Below the pieces are notes generated by a model. It saw only the letters and a program-made list of their open reading frames with translations, had not been told where the DNA came from and ran no database searches. From contig CAJOQC010000215.1 of NCBI GenBank assembly GCA_905236785.1, positions 1-5,774 on the forward strand: 5,774 nt of DNA. Direction: 5' to 3'. Position 1 is the stretch's first letter; every line of letters begins with the position of its first letter. The position numbers and the translations under genes are program-made. The stretch comes from an uncultured Selenomonadaceae bacterium (GTDB lineage: Bacteria > Bacillota > Negativicutes > Selenomonadales > Selenomonadaceae). This document shows, piece after piece, positions 1-5,774 of the stretch.

Positions 1-66
1 AGAGGAGGGCTGATTTAAGCCTCCCTCTTGGAGGGAGGTGGCAGCCCGCAGGGCTGACGGAGGGAG
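1..66. repeat. GC-rich hairpin repeat element, possibly cut by the window edge
   Basis: Two perfect hairpins stand side by side. Bases 20-27 (cctccctc) pair with 31-38 (gagggagg) around a 3-base loop, and 42-47 (cagccc) pair with 51-56 (gggctg) around gca. The string ggagggag occurs twice, at 30-37 and 59-66, so the left arm at 21-27 could pair with either copy. Bases 1-11 can also pair with 18-28 with one mismatch and one G-T pair, giving a third competing fold. No reading frame crosses it. I recall similar ctccc...gaggtggcagcc...gggctgacggaggg units as dispersed intergenic repeats in gut Bacillota genomes, but cannot confirm copy number here. The element lies beyond the terminator of the minus-strand gene, so it is probably outside that transcript. 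Confidence 0.6.
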
Positions 67-98
67 TTTTTAGAGGTTGCCTTTAGTTAATATTACAT

Positions 99-124
99 CA
101 AAAAACCGCCCCCATCGGAGCGGT
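99..124 (-). terminator. Rho-independent terminator of the minus-strand hydrolase gene
   Basis: Read on the minus strand, 124-105 forms an 8-bp stem (accgctcc with gggggcggt side, one G-T pair) closed by a gatg tetraloop. A run of T follows directly (plus-strand A tract 100-104). It lies 15 bases past the stop codon of the hydrolase gene, as expected for an intrinsic terminator. The plus-strand side is also followed by a T-rich stretch at 125-138, so weak bidirectional action is possible. Confidence 0.88.
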
Positions 125-139
125 CTTGTCTTTATTTTT

Positions 140-769
140 TTACGCAAACCATGGTCGCATTTTTTCTTCTCCCACCGTTGTAGGTTCGCTGTGTCCCGAA
201 AGTAAAACAGTATTATCGGGCAACGAAAGAATTTTTTCTTTTATATCGCGTAGCAGTTTTATCTCGTCACCACCGGGAAAATGTGTCGCGCCGTAACTGT
301 TCCTAAAAATCGAATCCCCCACAAAGGCTATCGCGTTTTTCTCGTCATAATAAACCGCGCCGTCCTCAGTATGCCCCTCTACGGGAATTACCCGCAAAGA
401 AATTTCATTGCCTCCCTTTAGGGCAATCGTCGAATAATCCGACAAAAACACCACATCTTTAAGGGTTATGGTTCGTCCTGTTTGCATCGACAAATTAAGA
501 CCGGGATTTTCAACATAATCCTTGCCCTTTTGACGCATACAAACAGGAATATTCAATTTTTGTCTGAGTACGTCCGCCGCTCCCATGTGATCGAAATGAC
601 CATGCGTCAACAAAATTTTTTCCAAGACAATATTTTTTTCCTCAATAACCGACAACAATTTATCAGGTTCTGCGCCGGGATCGACTAAAAAGCCGCGACG
701 GCTGACATCATCAACGTAAAAATAAGCAATTGTTTCTATAAATTCGTATACCGAAAGGGCAATAACCAT
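140..769 (-). CDS. MBL-fold metallo-hydrolase, glyoxalase II-like
   Basis: A 209-residue cytoplasmic protein of the metallo-beta-lactamase fold, hydroxyacylglutathione hydrolase-like group. The metal ligands are all visible: THGHFDH with H56, H58, D60 and H61, then H133 in the EGHTEDG turn, D152 in GDSIF, and H193 in SGHSEPTTVGEE. These predict a binuclear zinc or iron site. VDPGAEP at 30-35 is the usual early strand-turn of these proteins. Family members of this length hydrolyse thioesters such as S-lactoylglutathione, but many have other or unknown substrates, so no specific reaction is assigned. The start is firm: an in-frame TAG lies four codons upstream (779-781), with AAAGG and GGGA as possible ribosome-binding bases before the ATG. 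The gene is transcribed away from the operon on the other strand and has its own terminator. It appears complete and monocistronic within the window. Confidence 0.93.
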   Translation of the reverse strand: MVIALSVYEFIETIAYFYVDDVSRRGFLVDPGAEPDKLLSVIEEKNIVLEKILLTHGHFDHMGAADVLRQKLNIPVCMRQKGKDYVENPGLNLSMQTGRTITLKDVVFLSDYSTIALKGGNEISLRVIPVEGHTEDGAVYYDEKNAIAFVGDSIFRNSYGATHFPGGDEIKLLRDIKEKILSLPDNTVLLSGHSEPTTVGEEKMRPWFA

Positions 770-1059
770 AAACCATCCCTACCTTTCTAACGTTTGCCAC
801 TTTATTTCCCACATAGGAAACACTGCATAATTTTTGCACCCTTGCCGGGTCTTTTTACGGCATACTGCGTCAAAAGCCGCTCAACGTAGTGTTGCTACTG
901 CTATCCATTTAATTGAAAAATAGTATCAATACCTACTTTGTCGTTATTTATCGCTACTTTCAAATTTTGCAACATTTGTTCAAAAATTGCAAGAATTTTT
1001 CCCCATAAACCGTAACTCTGTATTCGATATTGGTAGATTTTAACGTTTCTTTTATGGAC
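770..1059. other. Divergent intergenic region without a gene
   Basis: This AT-rich stretch separates the minus-strand hydrolase from the plus-strand operon and must carry both promoters if each unit has its own. I see no convincing -35/-10 pair on either strand. Short spaced repeats are present: ctacttt at 933-939 and 954-960 (21 bp apart), and the palindrome ttgcaa at 967-972 and 987-992 (20 bp apart). Bases 853-900 resemble one arm of a dispersed repeat (see findings). A 60-codon minus-strand frame at 901-1083 has no ribosome binding site and is not called. Confidence 0.6.
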
Positions 1060-1097
1060 AAAAGCTGTTCTCTCATGTATCATGAGGGACGGCTTTT
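1060..1097 (+). terminator. Leader hairpin, terminator-like, ahead of the operon's first gene
   Basis: Bases 1060-1070 pair with 1087-1097 (11 bp including T-G pairs) and 1072-1077 (ctcatg) pair perfectly with 1081-1086 (catgag) around a tat loop, with T1071 as the only bulge. The 3' side ends in ggcttttatt, a GC stem running into T residues like an intrinsic terminator. It ends 15 bases before the ribosome binding site of the first operon gene. It could attenuate readthrough into the operon, end a short leader RNA, or stabilise the 5' end of the mRNA. No antiterminator partner or ligand-binding leader was recognised. Confidence 0.6.
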
Positions 1098-1112
1098 ATT
1101 CGCAAAAATTAT

Positions 1113-1120
1113 AGGGGAGG
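1113..1120 (+). promoter_or_regulatory. Strong ribosome binding site deciding a TTG start
   Basis: AGGGGAGG at 1113-1120 sits 8 bases before TTG at 1129. Earlier in-frame starts (TTG 1030, ATG 1054, ATG 1075) lack any such site, and the last lies inside the leader hairpin. The TTG also places a textbook signal peptide exactly at the N-terminus. Confidence 0.85.
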
Positions 1121-1128
1121 AAGTTTCA

Positions 1129-1692
1129 TTGACCTTAAAGAGAAGAATTATACAAACGGGCATACAAGTGTTTTGCGCATTGTTGCTTTTTACGGCAAAT
1201 TGTCCGGCAGAGGCTGAAGAAAAACCGTTGACTCTCACTGACGACTTGACGGTTGAAGATTTTGTTCAAAAGTATAACAATATGGCAGAATATAAAATTG
1301 TAGATTACGCCAACCACAAACAACAAGGAAATTACGAAACCTATTTGGCGGGGATTGACAAAGACAATATAATAATTATAAACGCCGTTGAAAATATTAA
1401 GCCGGTCGGCATAGTAATACTCCATAAAGGTGTGATGGACGAGGCCTCCGTCGATAAGGTCGCCGATGTTTTTCGGGCAACGGTGTTGGCCTTGGGCTTT
1501 TTGAACGATGACTTAAACGGCGCAATCATCGATCGAGCCTATCAACGCCTTGGCATGGAAAACAAAGTATTGCAATCATCTGCCATAAAGCGTGAAGATA
1601 AAGGTCGAGTATATATATTCATAAAAAGCTACAACGACAAAAACGACGTTTATTCCCTTGCCGTCAGCGCAAAACTGCCGGATGAGGAATGA
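1129..1692 (+). CDS. Hypothetical exported protein with signal peptide
   Basis: I do not recognise this 187-residue protein. The TTG start gives an N-terminus with positive residues (KRR), a hydrophobic core (IQTGIQVFCALLLFTA) and an AEA-E signal peptidase I site near residues 27-29. The CPAEA stretch is not a lipobox because Asn precedes the Cys, so secretion or periplasmic release is more likely than lipid anchoring. The mature part of about 158 residues is acidic, soluble, without internal membrane segments or cysteines, and looks like a single mixed alpha/beta domain. It begins with a TVEDFVQKYNNMAEYK helix and carries beta-like stretches IIIINAVENI, VGIVILHK and VYIFIKSY. It is followed after 25 bp by a small membrane protein and then the DegS-like kinase, so a role in envelope sensing is conceivable but only inferred. 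Composition matches its neighbours. Confidence 0.82.
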   Translation: MTLKRRIIQTGIQVFCALLLFTANCPAEAEEKPLTLTDDLTVEDFVQKYNNMAEYKIVDYANHKQQGNYETYLAGIDKDNIIIINAVENIKPVGIVILHKGVMDEASVDKVADVFRATVLALGFLNDDLNGAIIDRAYQRLGMENKVLQSSAIKREDKGRVYIFIKSYNDKNDVYSLAVSAKLPDEE

Positions 1693-1717
1693 CGATTTGT
1701 AATTGAGAGGAAAACTC

Positions 1718-1927
1718 ATGGCGGACAACAAAGAAAGTTTTTTTAGGAAAAACGGCAAAGTCATAAGCAACATTGCCGTTGTTGCTGTGGTTCTGTTGGC
1801 TATTTACGTCAAAATAAACGACAAAGAAACGGCTGTTACCTTCGGCGTGGGAGACGCCTACGCCATCGCCGGTGTATTTTTGGCCTTTTTGTTCTTATTC
1901 TGGCTAAAAAAGCGTCGGCAAAAATAA
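1718..1927 (+). CDS. Small membrane protein, two predicted TM segments
   Basis: A 69-residue protein of unknown function. GAGAGG at 1705-1710 lies 7 bases before the ATG, so this start is preferred to the in-frame TTG at 1703. The layout is a charged N-terminus (KESFFRKNGK), a first hydrophobic helix at about 15-31 (VISNIAVVAVVLLAIYV), a short loop with KINDKETAVTFGVGDAY, a second helix at about 47-63 (AIAGVFLAFLFLFWL) and a basic tail KKRRQK. By the positive-inside rule both ends face the cytoplasm and the loop is outside. It sits between the exported protein gene and the soluble sensor kinase gene, 27 bp before the latter. It could be a membrane partner of the kinase, but nothing in the sequence proves this. 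It is too short to place in a family. Confidence 0.8.
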   Translation: MADNKESFFRKNGKVISNIAVVAVVLLAIYVKINDKETAVTFGVGDAYAIAGVFLAFLFLFWLKKRRQK

Positions 1928-1954
1928 TGAGCAAAATAAACAGAAGGTGATTTT

Positions 1955-3139
1955 ATGACGGCGGATTTAGCTGCGGTTTTATCCGGCGCTGAAACAAAAG
2001 AAGGTTCGTTACGGCGCGTGTTATCAAACACTATAGCCACAATCGAAGACAATAAAGGGCAGATTTTCGATATTTACGAATCTACGCGCAATGCCCTTCT
2101 TGAAGCTGAAGAAACTTTAACCGACGTTGAGAACAAAATTCGCGTTTCTGTTGAACGCGTCTATGAACTTCAACAAGAAGAGCAACAGCAAAAACAACAT
2201 CTGGCGCAAGTAAGCGGCAATTTTGCCGAAAACTCCGAAGACGAAATAAGGAGAAGTTATGAGGCCGTGGCCAACGTGCAAGTTGACTTGGCCTTAGAAC
2301 GTGACAACGAAAAACGTCTCCGCGAACAACGGGAAAAGTTGTCGTTACGGATAAGCGACTTAAAAATAATGCTTCGCCAAGCCGAGCACCTGGCTTTTGC
2401 CGTCGGTTCGGTGCTGTCCTATTTGTCAAGCGAAATAGGCGGCGTGGTGTGGCAAATAGAGAAGGCGCAAAAGGACAAATTCATCGGTGCGCGAGTCATA
2501 AAAGCCCAAGAGGACGAACGTTATCGCGTATCCCGAGAAATCCACGACGGGCCGGCGCAAGACATGGCGCATCTTTTGTTGCAAGCTTCCCTTTGCGAAA
2601 AATTGATAGACTTTGATCCGGAAGAAGCCAAACGTAGCGTACAGGAATTGCGACAACAGATAAAAGTATGTCTTGCTGGGTTGCGTCAGCTCATCTTTGA
2701 TATGCGTCCCATGGCTCTTGATGATTTGGGGCTTGTGCCGGCACTTACGCAATTTTGCAGCAAAATGACCGAACGAGGAATTATCGACGTATCCTTCGGC
2801 GTAGACGGCGAAGTTTGGGAAATGCCAAAATCATACGAAATAGCTGTTTTCCGCATTGCCCAGGAAGCTCTCAACAACGCCGCCCGCCATTCCGGCGAAA
2901 AAAAAGCGCGTATGCGTATGCTTTTTGCCGCCGACAACCTTTCTGTCCTCATTGAGGACGAAGGCAAGGGTTTCGACGAAGATGAAATCTCTAAATCCGA
3001 CGAAGAAAGCCGTCTTGGTATTTTAAGCATGAAAGAACGCGGACGAACAATCGGTGCACAAATAAATATAACATCGGTAAAAGGCAAGGGCACGAAAGTT
3101 CATTTGCGAATAAAACGACCGAAAACGGAGGGAGAATGA
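1955..3139 (+). CDS. degS: DegS-like sensor histidine kinase, cytoplasmic
   Basis: A 394-residue histidine kinase with no membrane segment. Residues about 20-175 form the N-terminal sensor region, with a long coiled coil rich in Glu, Gln and Lys (about 45-145). Residues about 180-255 are the HisKA_3 dimerisation and phosphoacceptor domain, with H197 in VSREIHDGPAQ, followed by RPMALDDLGL. The C-terminal HATPase domain has the N box EALNNAARHS (304-313), the G1 box DEGKGFD (335-341), GILSMKER (355-362) and GKGT (377-380). Order and motifs match Bacillus subtilis DegS, which phosphorylates DegU. AGAAGG lies 7 bases before the ATG. No DegU-like regulator follows: the next gene, overlapping by a few bases, is a PLP decarboxylase. 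The true partner regulator must be elsewhere, or just outside the window. The call to the HisKA_3/DegS family is secure; assigning the symbol degS is less so. Confidence 0.9.
   Translation: MTADLAAVLSGAETKEGSLRRVLSNTIATIEDNKGQIFDIYESTRNALLEAEETLTDVENKIRVSVERVYELQQEEQQQKQHLAQVSGNFAENSEDEIRRSYEAVANVQVDLALERDNEKRLREQREKLSLRISDLKIMLRQAEHLAFAVGSVLSYLSSEIGGVVWQIEKAQKDKFIGARVIKAQEDERYRVSREIHDGPAQDMAHLLLQASLCEKLIDFDPEEAKRSVQELRQQIKVCLAGLRQLIFDMRPMALDDLGLVPALTQFCSKMTERGIIDVSFGVDGEVWEMPKSYEIAVFRIAQEALNNAARHSGEKKARMRMLFAADNLSVLIEDEGKGFDEDEISKSDEESRLGILSMKERGRTIGAQINITSVKGKGTKVHLRIKRPKTEGE
3127..3134 (+). promoter_or_regulatory. Ribosome binding site inside the degS-like 3' end
   Basis: GGAGGGAG lies within the last codons of the kinase gene. 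Its GGAGG core is 4 bases from ATG 3136 and 7 bases from ATG 3139. The second spacing is the usual one, so the downstream ATG may be the real start. Either way the stop and start overlap (ATGATG with TGA inside), favouring translational coupling. Confidence 0.75.
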
Positions 3140-4575
3140 TGAATGTACCTATTGCCGAAGCAACCGACAAATACATAGGAGAAGAACTGACGGCGTTCCA
3201 CACGCCGGGGCATAAACAGGGAAAAGGAGCGCACAAACTCTTAAAACACTATTTGACCGACGACGGATTAAAAGCAGATGTGTCTTTAACGGACGAACTT
3301 GACGACTTACACCGCCCGACAGGTTCGATAAAGGAAGCTCAAAAGGCGGCAGCAAAACTCTACGGCGCAAAATCGGCTTTTTTTTCGATAAACGGCACCA
3401 CCGGGGCTATACATGCCATGTTTATGGCGGCGTTAAAACCCGGCGACACGGTGATTATGCCCCGCAACATTCATCGCTCGGTATTTGGGGCTATGGCTCT
3501 GGTTGGCGTAACCCCCGTTTATGTTGTGCCGGATATTTTTGAAGGGATTATGGCCGGGGTATCGCTGGCAAGCATTGAAAAAGCCGTCAGCGAACACCCG
3601 GATGCTAAGGCGATTTTTTTGGTATCCCCAAACTATTACGGTATGTGTACCTACGTTAAAGAAATAGCCGAAATCGCCCATGCCCATAACATGATGTTGT
3701 TGGTTGACGAAGCCCATGGCGCACATCTAAAGTTTTCTTCAAAACTTCCCGAACAAGCCTTGGATTTAGGCGCGGATATGTCAGCCGTAAGTACCCATAA
3801 ACTATTAGGCTCGCTCACCGGCACGTCGATGTTATTGCTCGGCAAGAACGCCGACGAAAGCGGTGTTCATCGCGCTATGAGTATGCTGACAACCACCAGC
3901 CCCAATCAGATAATGCTTGCCTCCCTTGATATTGCCCGTATGCAGGCAGAAGAAAATTTTGCCGCGTTCTCCAATGCCGCAGACTTAGCCAACGAACTGC
4001 GGCGTATCGTCAACGAAATACGAGGCTTAAGTTCATTTGGCAAGGAGGCTGTCGGCAAAAAGAGCATAGCCGATCTTGACGTTACAAAAATAACCATAAA
4101 CACCAGAGCGTTGGGCATAAGCGGCATGGAAACGGCAAAAATGCTTCGCGAACGCGGAGTGGTTTGCGAACTTGCCGACCCCTATCACGTTTTGTTGTTG
4201 ATTTCCTACGCAGACACCATGAAGGATGCCCATGCGGCTATTATGGCACTTATGGACGTTGCCAATAATTATAACGGCGACAAGATGTATACATTGGCCG
4301 CGCCGCGCTTACCTGCGCCGCAAGCGGAACTTAACCCCCGCGAAGCGTTTTTTGCCGCAAGTCAAGCCGTGTCATTTGCCCGTTGCGTTGGGCGTATCGC
4401 CGCCGAAGAAGTGACCGTTTATCCGCCCGGTATTCCCGTCGTCCTGCCCGGAGAAATAATCACCAAAGAAATAAGCGAATACATAACCGAAGTAAAAGCG
4501 GCAGGTTTTAAGATAACCGGTCCGTTTGACAGCACTCTGCGAAAAATTCGCGTGGTGGCCAAGGAGATAATCTGA
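3136..4575 (+). CDS. Orn/Lys/Arg decarboxylase family PLP enzyme (YaaO/SpeA-like)
   Basis: A 479-residue fold-type I PLP enzyme of the Orn/Lys/Arg decarboxylase family, close in length to Bacillus YaaO and SpeA. Visible motifs are FHTPGHKQGKG (21-31), SLTDELDDLHRPTGSI (50-65) near the substrate entrance, SINGTTGAI (84-92) for the PLP phosphate, the VDEAHGAH segment (190-197) with D191 for the pyridine nitrogen and H194 stacking on the ring, and STHK with K222 as the Schiff-base lysine. The C-terminal domain has the family signature YPPGIPVVLPGE (429-440). Members decarboxylate arginine, lysine or ornithine to polyamine precursors; the substrate here cannot be read from sequence. It lacks the N-terminal wing domain of inducible acid-stress decarboxylases, so a biosynthetic type is likely. 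It is followed after one base by tmk, the conserved yaaO-tmk order. The second Met (3139) may be the true start. Confidence 0.93.
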   Translation: MMNVPIAEATDKYIGEELTAFHTPGHKQGKGAHKLLKHYLTDDGLKADVSLTDELDDLHRPTGSIKEAQKAAAKLYGAKSAFFSINGTTGAIHAMFMAALKPGDTVIMPRNIHRSVFGAMALVGVTPVYVVPDIFEGIMAGVSLASIEKAVSEHPDAKAIFLVSPNYYGMCTYVKEIAEIAHAHNMMLLVDEAHGAHLKFSSKLPEQALDLGADMSAVSTHKLLGSLTGTSMLLLGKNADESGVHRAMSMLTTTSPNQIMLASLDIARMQAEENFAAFSNAADLANELRRIVNEIRGLSSFGKEAVGKKSIADLDVTKITINTRALGISGMETAKMLRERGVVCELADPYHVLLLISYADTMKDAHAAIMALMDVANNYNGDKMYTLAAPRLPAPQAELNPREAFFAASQAVSFARCVGRIAAEEVTVYPPGIPVVLPGEIITKEISEYITEVKAAGFKITGPFDSTLRKIRVVAKEII

Positions 4576-4576
4576 T

Positions 4577-5239
4577 ATGTCAAAACTTATCGTCATCGAG
4601 GCCGGGGACGGTTCGGGGAAGGCGACGCAGACAAAACTGCTCTTTGAACGATTAAATGCCGACGAGAAATTTGCCGGAAAAACCCACAAAATTTCCTTCC
4701 CCGATTATACATCGGATTCCTCCGCCTTAATAAAAATGTACTTATCCGGCAAATTCGGACACGACCCCGCCGATGTCAATCCCTATGCCGCTTCCCTTTT
4801 CTACGCCGTCGATCGCTATGCATCCTTTAAGATGAACCGAGAAATATTTTGCGAAGAAGACGGTATTGTTTTGGCCGACCGATACACCACGTCAAATATG
4901 GCGCATCAATCGGCAAAAATAGCCGATTCTGCGGAGCGGGACATTTTTTTGCAATGGTTGTGGGATTTGGAATTTGTAAAAATCGGCTTACCCGTGCCGG
5001 ATTTGGTTATTTTTTTGGATATGCCTCCACGGTTAAGCGCAGAGCTTATCGCACAACGCGGCAACAAGAAAGACATTCACGAAAAAGACGCGAATTTTTT
5101 AGAAAAATCCTATGCCGCTTACAATATGCTATGCGAAAAATACTGTTGGCAAAGAATATCCTGCGCCAAAGGGAACATCATCCGCTCGCCCCAAGAGATT
5201 CATGAGGCAGTTTACGCCGCCGTTACAAGGATTTTGTGA
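4577..5239 (+). CDS. tmk: Thymidylate kinase (dTMP kinase)
   Basis: A 220-residue P-loop kinase that phosphorylates dTMP to dTDP in dTTP synthesis. Motifs in order are the P-loop IEAGDGSGKATQ (7-18), SFPDY (40-44) whose Phe stacks on the thymine, VDRYASFK (78-85), ADRYTTSN (100-107) with the family DR-Y/H pair, LDMP (147-150), and a lid with AQRGNKKDIHEKD (159-171). This is the Clostridia-type variant of the family with a GSGKAT loop. AAGGAGAT at 4561-4568 is 8 bases before the ATG, an excellent ribosome binding site, and only one base separates it from the preceding stop. Odd point: against the usual EGxxGxGK[TS] loop, Ala9 replaces the first Gly and Ala16 the Thr/Ser after Lys15. Everything else points to an active enzyme, and no other tmk is visible in the window. 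Confidence 0.92.
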   Translation: MSKLIVIEAGDGSGKATQTKLLFERLNADEKFAGKTHKISFPDYTSDSSALIKMYLSGKFGHDPADVNPYAASLFYAVDRYASFKMNREIFCEEDGIVLADRYTTSNMAHQSAKIADSAERDIFLQWLWDLEFVKIGLPVPDLVIFLDMPPRLSAELIAQRGNKKDIHEKDANFLEKSYAAYNMLCEKYCWQRISCAKGNIIRSPQEIHEAVYAAVTRIL

Positions 5240-5241
5240 TT

Positions 5242-5772
5242 ATGCTGAAGGAAGTTATCGTTGTCGAAGGAAAAATGGATGTAATCGCGGTAAAAAAAGC
5301 CGTAGATGCCGATTGTCTCATCACCAACGGTTTTGAATTTGGCAAAAACATCTTGCCGAACATAAAAGCCGCTTACGAACAAAGGGGCATAATAATACTC
5401 ACCGACCCCGATGCCGCCGGGGAGCGCATAAGAACATTCTTAACCAAAAAATTCCCCAAGGCCAAACAGGCTTTTGTACCCGTTGAAAACGCCACAGCCA
5501 ACGGCGATATAGGCATTGAACAGGCAAGTGTAGCCGCAATACGGACAGCTCTAAGAAACGTGCAAACTAAGTGCGCCAATCGTCGCCAAGAATTTACCTA
5601 TGCCGACCTTACACGTCACAATTTAACGGGAACAAGCAACGCCGTCTGCCGCAGAGCGAAATTAGGCGCGGCACTTAATATAGGTTTTGCCAACGCCAAA
5701 ATTTTCTTGCGTCGCTTAAACGACTACGGCATAACAAGAGAAAAATTTGAACAAGCGATTGAGACAATCTGA
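5242..5772 (+). CDS. rnmV: Ribonuclease M5
   Basis: A 176-residue Toprim-domain nuclease that trims the 5S rRNA precursor in Bacillota, acting with ribosomal protein L18 in Bacillus. The Toprim signature is clear: E9 in IVVEGK and the D55-P-D57 pair in LTDPDAAGERIR. The C-terminal half has the M5-specific GIEQAS (91-96, GVEHAS in B. subtilis), a TYADLTRHNLTG helix, CRRAKLG (136-142) and IGFANAKIFLRRL (147-159). Length is close to the B. subtilis protein (about 186). I chose ATG 5242, which gives MLKEVIVVEG as in homologues and lies 10 bases after AAGGA (5227-5231). GTG 5236, overlapping the tmk stop as GTGA, is possible and would add two residues. The stop lies two bases before the window end. 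In many Bacillota ksgA/rsmA follows this gene, and it may lie just beyond the edge. Confidence 0.93.
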   Translation: MLKEVIVVEGKMDVIAVKKAVDADCLITNGFEFGKNILPNIKAAYEQRGIIILTDPDAAGERIRTFLTKKFPKAKQAFVPVENATANGDIGIEQASVAAIRTALRNVQTKCANRRQEFTYADLTRHNLTGTSNAVCRRAKLGAALNIGFANAKIFLRRLNDYGITREKFEQAIETI

Positions 5773-5774
5773 TA

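Noticed and set aside
1..66. CRISPR array fragment
   Set aside because: Only one unit with nested hairpins is present, with no regular spacer-repeat periodicity and no cas genes.
901..1083. Minus-strand 60-codon frame in the intergenic region
   Set aside because: Start lies inside the hairpin with no Shine-Dalgarno sequence upstream, and the product resembles no protein I know.
1030..1128. N-terminal extension of the exported protein frame to TTG 1030, ATG 1054 or ATG 1075
   Set aside because: No ribosome binding site before these starts; the extension would translate through the leader hairpin and bury the signal peptide behind 33 residues.
1129..1220. Lipoprotein signal at the Cys before PAEA in the exported protein
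   Set aside because: Residue before Cys is Asn, not Gly, Ala or Ser, so it does not fit a lipobox; the AEA site fits signal peptidase I.
2082..3093. Long open frames antisense to the kinase gene
   Set aside because: They mirror the strongly coding kinase frame; their products are rich in unlikely composition and lack start signals.
4849..5336. Plus-strand frames in another phase inside tmk and across the tmk-rnmV junction
   Set aside because: Arg/His-rich out-of-frame products overlapping two clearly conserved genes.
1..5774. Defence system, phage or integrative element
   Set aside because: All recognised genes are housekeeping, metabolic or signalling, codon use looks even, and no integrase, transposase or nuclease-based defence module is present.

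Overview
The window reads as chromosome of a low-GC to mid-GC Bacillota (Firmicutes) anaerobe. The markers are a DegS-type sensor kinase, RNase M5, a YaaO-like Orn/Lys/Arg decarboxylase directly upstream of a dTMP kinase (the yaaO-tmk order known from Bacillus subtilis), strong GGAGG-type ribosome binding sites, and a GC-rich 'ctccctc/gagggag' hairpin repeat of a kind I recall from gut Clostridia and Negativicutes. A gut Negativicutes or Clostridia member is my best inference. Genus cannot be fixed from this sequence.

Layout. Bases 1-66 hold part of a GC-rich hairpin repeat whose left end may lie outside the window. Bases 99-124 are a rho-independent terminator for a minus-strand metallo-beta-lactamase-fold hydrolase (140-769). 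Bases 770-1128 form a divergent intergenic region of about 360 bp with no gene. It contains short spaced repeats and, just before the first plus-strand gene, a long terminator-like hairpin (1060-1097).

From 1129 to 5772 six plus-strand genes are packed as one probable operon: an unrecognised exported protein with a TTG start, a 69-residue protein with two predicted membrane segments, a cytoplasmic DegS-like histidine kinase, an Orn/Lys/Arg decarboxylase family PLP enzyme, thymidylate kinase (tmk) and ribonuclease M5 (rnmV). Gaps shrink from about 25 bp to 1 bp or overlaps along the operon, which suggests translational coupling, and no terminator is visible after any of these genes.

How the genes fit together. 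The last three are housekeeping or metabolic: amino acid decarboxylation, dTTP synthesis and 5S rRNA maturation. The first three look like a signalling module: a soluble kinase with an N-terminal coiled-coil sensor region, preceded by one exported and one membrane protein that could report envelope state to it (inference). No DegU-type response regulator lies next to the kinase inside the window, which is the most notable gap. I see no phage, IS, CRISPR or defence system here. The points most worth a second look are the orphan DegS with its two unknown partners, the leader hairpin, and the altered Walker A loop of the thymidylate kinase.
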